The notes beneath the pieces are model-generated. The model was not told the origin of the DNA, searched no databases, and saw only the letters and a list, made by a program, of their open reading frames with translations. From Curvibacter sp. (GTDB taxonomy: Bacteria > Pseudomonadota > Gammaproteobacteria > Burkholderiales > Burkholderiaceae_C): a stretch of DNA of 20,372 nucleotides. Below are positions 16,055 through 20,372 of this stretch, in pieces; the stretch's first letter is position 1; each line of letters opens with the position of its first letter. Location of the stretch: positions 1 to 20,372 of the forward strand of contig DNQP01000127.1 in the NCBI GenBank assembly GCA_003500955.1, in the 5' to 3' direction. The position numbers and the translations under genes are program-made.

Positions 16055-16699
16055 GAGCTCGGTCGGCGAATTGATGCTGGCATGTGCGCCCCAGTCGCTG
16101 ACGTCGCCCTTGGCGCCGAGATAGCCGTAGGTGGCGGCGACCGTGCCCATGCCCGCGGCCAGACCGGCGACGATGTCGCGCTCGTCGTCGCCCACATAAA
16201 GACAGCGCTGCGGCTCCAGGCCCAGCCGCCTCGCCGCTTCGAACAGCGGCGCCGGATGGGGCTTGGGATGGGGCGTGGTGTCTCCACCCACGATGGCGCC
16301 AGCACTGGCGAACAGGGGCATGGCGCTGGTGAGCGGCAGGGTGAAGCGCTCGATCTTGTTCGTGACCACGCCCCAGGCCAGTTCGCGCTGCAGCAACTGC
16401 TCGATCAGTTCGGGGATGCCGGCAAAGGCGTAGGTGCGTGCCGTCATGCAACGCTCGTAGTTGGCCATGAACTCCTCGCGCAGCGCGTTGTAGCCCGGAT
16501 CCTCGGGCGTGAGGCCGAAGGCCACACCGATCATGCCGCGTGCACCAGCGCCCGCCATGGGGCGGTAGCGCTCCAGCGGCAGGGGCGGCAAGCCGCGGTC
16601 GGTGCGCATCTGGTCAGCGGCCGCACCGAGGTCCGGGGCGCTGTCGATCAGGGTGCCATCCAGGTCGAACAGGACGGCCTCGATGCCGCTGAACCGCAT
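16031..16699 (-). CDS. gph: Phosphoglycolate phosphatase (HAD family)
   Basis: Dephosphorylates 2-phosphoglycolate, a product of damaged 3' DNA ends and other side reactions; cytosolic. The 222-residue HAD hydrolase has motif I VLFDLDGTLIDSAPDL (Asp12, Asp14), an alpha-helical cap (about 20-90), motif II VVTNK, motif III KPHPAPL and motif IV YVGDDERDI. The ATG at 16699 is two bases after the ubiG stop, so the two are co-transcribed; the ubiG-gph pair is common in betaproteobacteria. The exact substrate of a HAD phosphatase cannot be proved from sequence, but the context favours Gph. Confidence 0.92.
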   Translation of the reverse strand: MRFSGIEAVLFDLDGTLIDSAPDLGAAADQMRTDRGLPPLPLERYRPMAGAGARGMIGVAFGLTPEDPGYNALREEFMANYERCMTARTYAFAGIPELIEQLLQRELAWGVVTNKIERFTLPLTSAMPLFASAGAIVGGDTTPHPKPHPAPLFEAARRLGLEPQRCLYVGDDERDIVAGLAAGMGTVAATYGYLGAKGDVSDWGAHASINSPTELLQLLIAA

Positions 16700-16701
16700 C
16701 G

Positions 16702-17415
16702 TCACGACACCGCCTTGCGTGTGGCGATCAGGTAGTTGACGCTGGTATCGGCGCTGAGCCAGTAGCGGCGCGTCAGCGGGTTGTATTCCATGCCACGGGT
16801 GCCGCTCAGCTCCAGCCCGGCCTGACGGCAATAGCGCGCCAGCTCGCTGGGCCGGATCATCTTGGCGTACTCGTGCGTGCCGCGCGGCAGCAGGTTCAGG
16901 ATGTACTCGGCACCGACGATGGCGAACAGAAAGGACTTGGGGTTGCGGTTGATGGTGGAGAAGAACACCCAGCCACCGGGTTTGACCAGGGTGGCACAGG
17001 CCTGAACCACCGAGGCCGGGTCCGGCACATGCTCCAGCATCTCCATGCAGGTCACCACATCGAAGCTCGCCGGGCGCTCGGCTGCGAGCGCCTCGGCCGC
17101 GACCTCGCGGTACTCCACATTGGGCGTCCCGGCTTCCAGCGCGTGCAGCTGCGCCACCTTGAGCGCCTTGGTCGAAAGGTCGATGCCGGTCACGTGAGCC
17201 CCCTTGCGCGCCATGGCATCGGAGAGGATGCCGCCGCCGCAGCCCACGTCCAGCACCTGCTGCCCCGCAAGCGGCGCCAGACCGTTGATCCAGTCCAGCC
17301 GCAGCGGGTTGATCTGGTGCAGGGGGCGGAACTCGCTCTCGGGATCCCACCAGCGGTGGGCGAGTTCGGAGAATTTGGCCAGTTCGGCGGGGTCGGCGTT
17401 CACGGTGGTCGTCAT
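16702..17415 (-). CDS. ubiG: Ubiquinone biosynthesis O-methyltransferase UbiG
   Basis: Carries out the two O-methylations of ubiquinone synthesis with S-adenosylmethionine. The 237-residue protein starts [20 protein letters not shown], a UbiG signature, then [16 protein letters not shown], the SAM motif [13 protein letters not shown] (residues about 54-66), [20 protein letters not shown] and [12 protein letters not shown], with the usual C-terminal [17 protein letters not shown] 17415 is chosen because the signature begins a few residues later; the open frame upstream has no family likeness. No good Shine-Dalgarno is present, and GATAAT lies six bases before the ATG. It leads ubiG-gph and follows ompA. 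Confidence 0.96.
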   Translation of the reverse strand: MTTTVNADPAELAKFSELAHRWWDPESEFRPLHQINPLRLDWINGLAPLAGQQVLDVGCGGGILSDAMARKGAHVTGIDLSTKALKVAQLHALEAGTPNVEYREVAAEALAAERPASFDVVTCMEMLEHVPDPASVVQACATLVKPGGWVFFSTINRNPKSFLFAIVGAEYILNLLPRGTHEYAKMIRPSELARYCRQAGLELSGTRGMEYNPLTRRYWLSADTSVNYLIATRKAVS

Positions 17416-17482
17416 GGCTGGATTATCCGACAGCCCAAGAGACCGGACATCGCACCCGCGAAACGGATGGCGTCGTAGGCCA

Positions 17483-17499
17483 ACTTCGCACAGCGAAGT
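17483..17499. repeat. Small hairpin between ompA and ubiG
   Basis: ACTTCGC and GCGAAGT form a seven-base dyad around ACA. No T-run follows on either strand. It may belong to a short repeat, or may be chance; function unknown. Confidence 0.35.
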
Positions 17500-17525
17500 G
17501 AGGTGAAAACGGCCGAGCACAAACA

Positions 17526-17551
17526 ACAAACCCCGCCGAAGCGGGGTTTGT
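17526..17551 (-). terminator. ompA terminator with UUCG loop
   Basis: A perfect 11-bp stem (ACAAACCCCGC at 17526-17536 with its complement at 17541-17551) and a four-base loop, UUCG closed by C-G on the minus strand. It sits 19 bases after the ompA stop, and a T/G-rich tail (TTTGTTGTTTG) follows on that strand. Confidence 0.88.
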
Positions 17552-17570
17552 CAGTCAGGCAGGAGCCGGA

Positions 17571-18128
17571 TCAGCGGTTGGGACGGGTGCCGACCACTTC
17601 GATTTCCACGCGGCGGTTCTTGGCGCGGCCTTCGGCAGTGCGGTTGTCCGCGACGGGCTGCTTCTCGCCCTTGCCTTCGGTGTACACGCGGTTCTTGTCG
17701 ATGCCCTTGGAGGTCAGGTAGGCCTTCACGGCTTCGGCACGGCGCACGGACAGCTTCTGGTTGTACTCATCGGTACCGATGGAGTCAGCGTGACCCACGG
17801 CGATGATGACTTCCAGGTTGATGCCCTTGACCTTCTCGGCCAGGTCGTCCAGCTTGGCCTTGGCGTCAGCCTTGAGCACGGACTTGTCGAAGTCGAAGAA
17901 GGTGTCGGCGGCGTAGGTCACCTTGACGGCGGCCGGCGGCGGCGGGGTGGCGGGAGCAGCCGGGGCAGGTGCCGGGGCGGGCGCGGGAGCAGGTGCCGGA
18001 GCGGGAGCAGGTGCCGGGGCAGCAGGAGCAGCCTGCGGGGCCGGGGTGGGCTCGGGGGTGGACGCGCAACCGGCCATCACGAGTGCGACTGCAGCAAACA
18101 GGGCTGCCACGGAATTCAGTTTCTTCAT
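17571..18128 (-). CDS. OmpA-family peptidoglycan-associated lipoprotein
   Basis: An outer-membrane-linked protein that ties the membrane to peptidoglycan. The 185-residue product has a lipoprotein signal with lipobox VMAGC (Cys21 lipidated), an Ala/Pro-rich linker (about 25-68, mostly AP repeats) and a C-terminal OmpA domain (about 71-180) with TFFDFDKSVL, VGHADSIGTDEYNQKLSVRRAEAV (the Asp and Arg that bind diaminopimelate) and NRRVEIEV. There is no beta-barrel, so it is a Pal-like lipoprotein rather than a porin OmpA, though it is often named ompA in this gene order. The start has a strong GAGGAG four bases upstream. It is the divergent neighbour of gyrA. Confidence 0.93.
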   Translation of the reverse strand: MKKLNSVAALFAAVALVMAGCASTPEPTPAPQAAPAAPAPAPAPAPAPAPAPAPAPAAPATPPPPAAVKVTYAADTFFDFDKSVLKADAKAKLDDLAEKVKGINLEVIIAVGHADSIGTDEYNQKLSVRRAEAVKAYLTSKGIDKNRVYTEGKGEKQPVADNRTAEGRAKNRRVEIEVVGTRPNR

Positions 18129-18170
18129 GGTTCTCCTCTAGCGGAAAAAGGGGCCTGAGCGGCACGGCGG

Positions 18171-18201
18171 AAAAAAGGAAGCGCTCGCGAGATTCGAGCG
18201 C
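18171..18201 (-). promoter_or_regulatory. Hairpin plus T-run in the ompA leader
   Basis: On the minus strand GCGCTCG (18201-18195), seven bases, CGAGCGC (18187-18181), then TTCCTTTTTT (18180-18171). This looks like a rho-independent terminator but lies between the ompA promoter and its start codon, about 13 bases after the predicted transcription start. It may be an attenuator, the end of a very short RNA, or a 5' stem that stabilises the mRNA. Confidence 0.6.
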
Positions 18202-18220
18202 CACCCGGCTGTCGAAGGCC

Positions 18221-18248
18221 ATTGTGCCATATCAGTCACGAGGGTCAA
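18221..18248 (-). promoter_or_regulatory. Sigma-70 promoter of the ompA-like gene
   Basis: TTGACC (18248-18243, five of six matches) and CACAAT (18226-18221, four of six) are spaced by 16 bases on the minus strand. The predicted start near 18214 would give an 86-base leader that includes the hairpin at 18181-18201. Confidence 0.65.
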
Positions 18249-18303
18249 CCGCGGGCCAGGCCGCGCAAGGCGCGTCCACAGGGCCTGCGCAGCGGCTGTT
18301 GCA

Positions 18304-18332
18304 GCCATGCCACATGGCCGGGACTTTAGAAT
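18304..18332 (+). promoter_or_regulatory. Possible gyrA promoter region with a short dyad
   Basis: TAGAAT (18327-18332) is a fair -10 element 33 bases before the gyrA ATG, but the -35 is weak. A six-base dyad GCCATG/CATGGC with a CCA spacer (18304-18318) overlaps where the -35 would be. Supported only by position and similarity, hence low confidence. Confidence 0.3.
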
Positions 18333-18365
18333 TGCGGATTGCCCAAGTCTGAGCACACCTCCTCC

Positions 18366-20372
<2,007 letters not shown>

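Overview
The window is a chromosomal segment of a high-GC betaproteobacterium, most likely order Burkholderiales and close to Comamonadaceae. The evidence is the codon bias, the tmRNA tag AANDERFALAA, the gyrA / ompA / ubiG / gph / ssrA neighbourhood, and two intergenic palindromes of a type I recognise from Comamonadaceae genomes. Almost everything is housekeeping. I see no prophage, transposase, CRISPR array, toxin-antitoxin pair or defence island.

Layout: (1) 1-224 is a leader region carrying a strong inverted repeat. (2) 225-4367, plus strand, is a tight run: thyA, an EamA-type transporter, folA, a DUF4337 membrane protein, an exonuclease III and an O6-alkylguanine-DNA alkyltransferase. 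This is thymidylate/folate metabolism joined to DNA repair. (3) 4368-4478 is a convergent gap with a second palindromic repeat. (4) 4479-9144, minus strand, is the nitrogen-control block, in transcription order glnA, terminator, DUF4124 protein, ntrB, ntrC. Upstream of glnA there is a well-spaced sigma-54 promoter and NtrC-like half-sites, so the encoded NtrB/NtrC pair probably controls glnA from here. (5) 9358-13810, minus strand, is a compact five-gene string with overlaps: an exported beta-propeller protein, an exported NodB-type deacetylase with an altered metal motif, a fatty-acid-hydroxylase/sterol-desaturase family membrane enzyme, an EI24-type membrane protein and a CinA/MoeA-type domain protein. 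Its joint role is unknown to me. (6) 13900-15587 holds an RsuA-like pseudouridine synthase (minus) and a divergent membrane-anchored protein with DUF2726-like features (plus). (7) 15645-18128, minus strand, is ompA-like lipoprotein, ubiG, gph and the tmRNA gene ssrA in transcription order. (8) 18366 to the edge, plus strand, is gyrA, cut by the window end. It carries Gln at the quinolone-determining position 83.

Functional links: ThyA consumes methylene-tetrahydrofolate and yields dihydrofolate, which FolA recycles, so their co-transcription is sensible. NtrB/NtrC sense nitrogen status and drive glnA through sigma-54. UbiG serves ubiquinone synthesis and Gph clears phosphoglycolate. ssrA lies immediately after gph, and its likely promoter overlaps the gph stop codon.

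The best leads for a second look are the sigma-54/NtrC architecture of glnA, the hairpin plus T-run in the ompA leader, GyrA Gln83, and the propeller/deacetylase/hydroxylase string. Nothing here is clearly a wholly new system.
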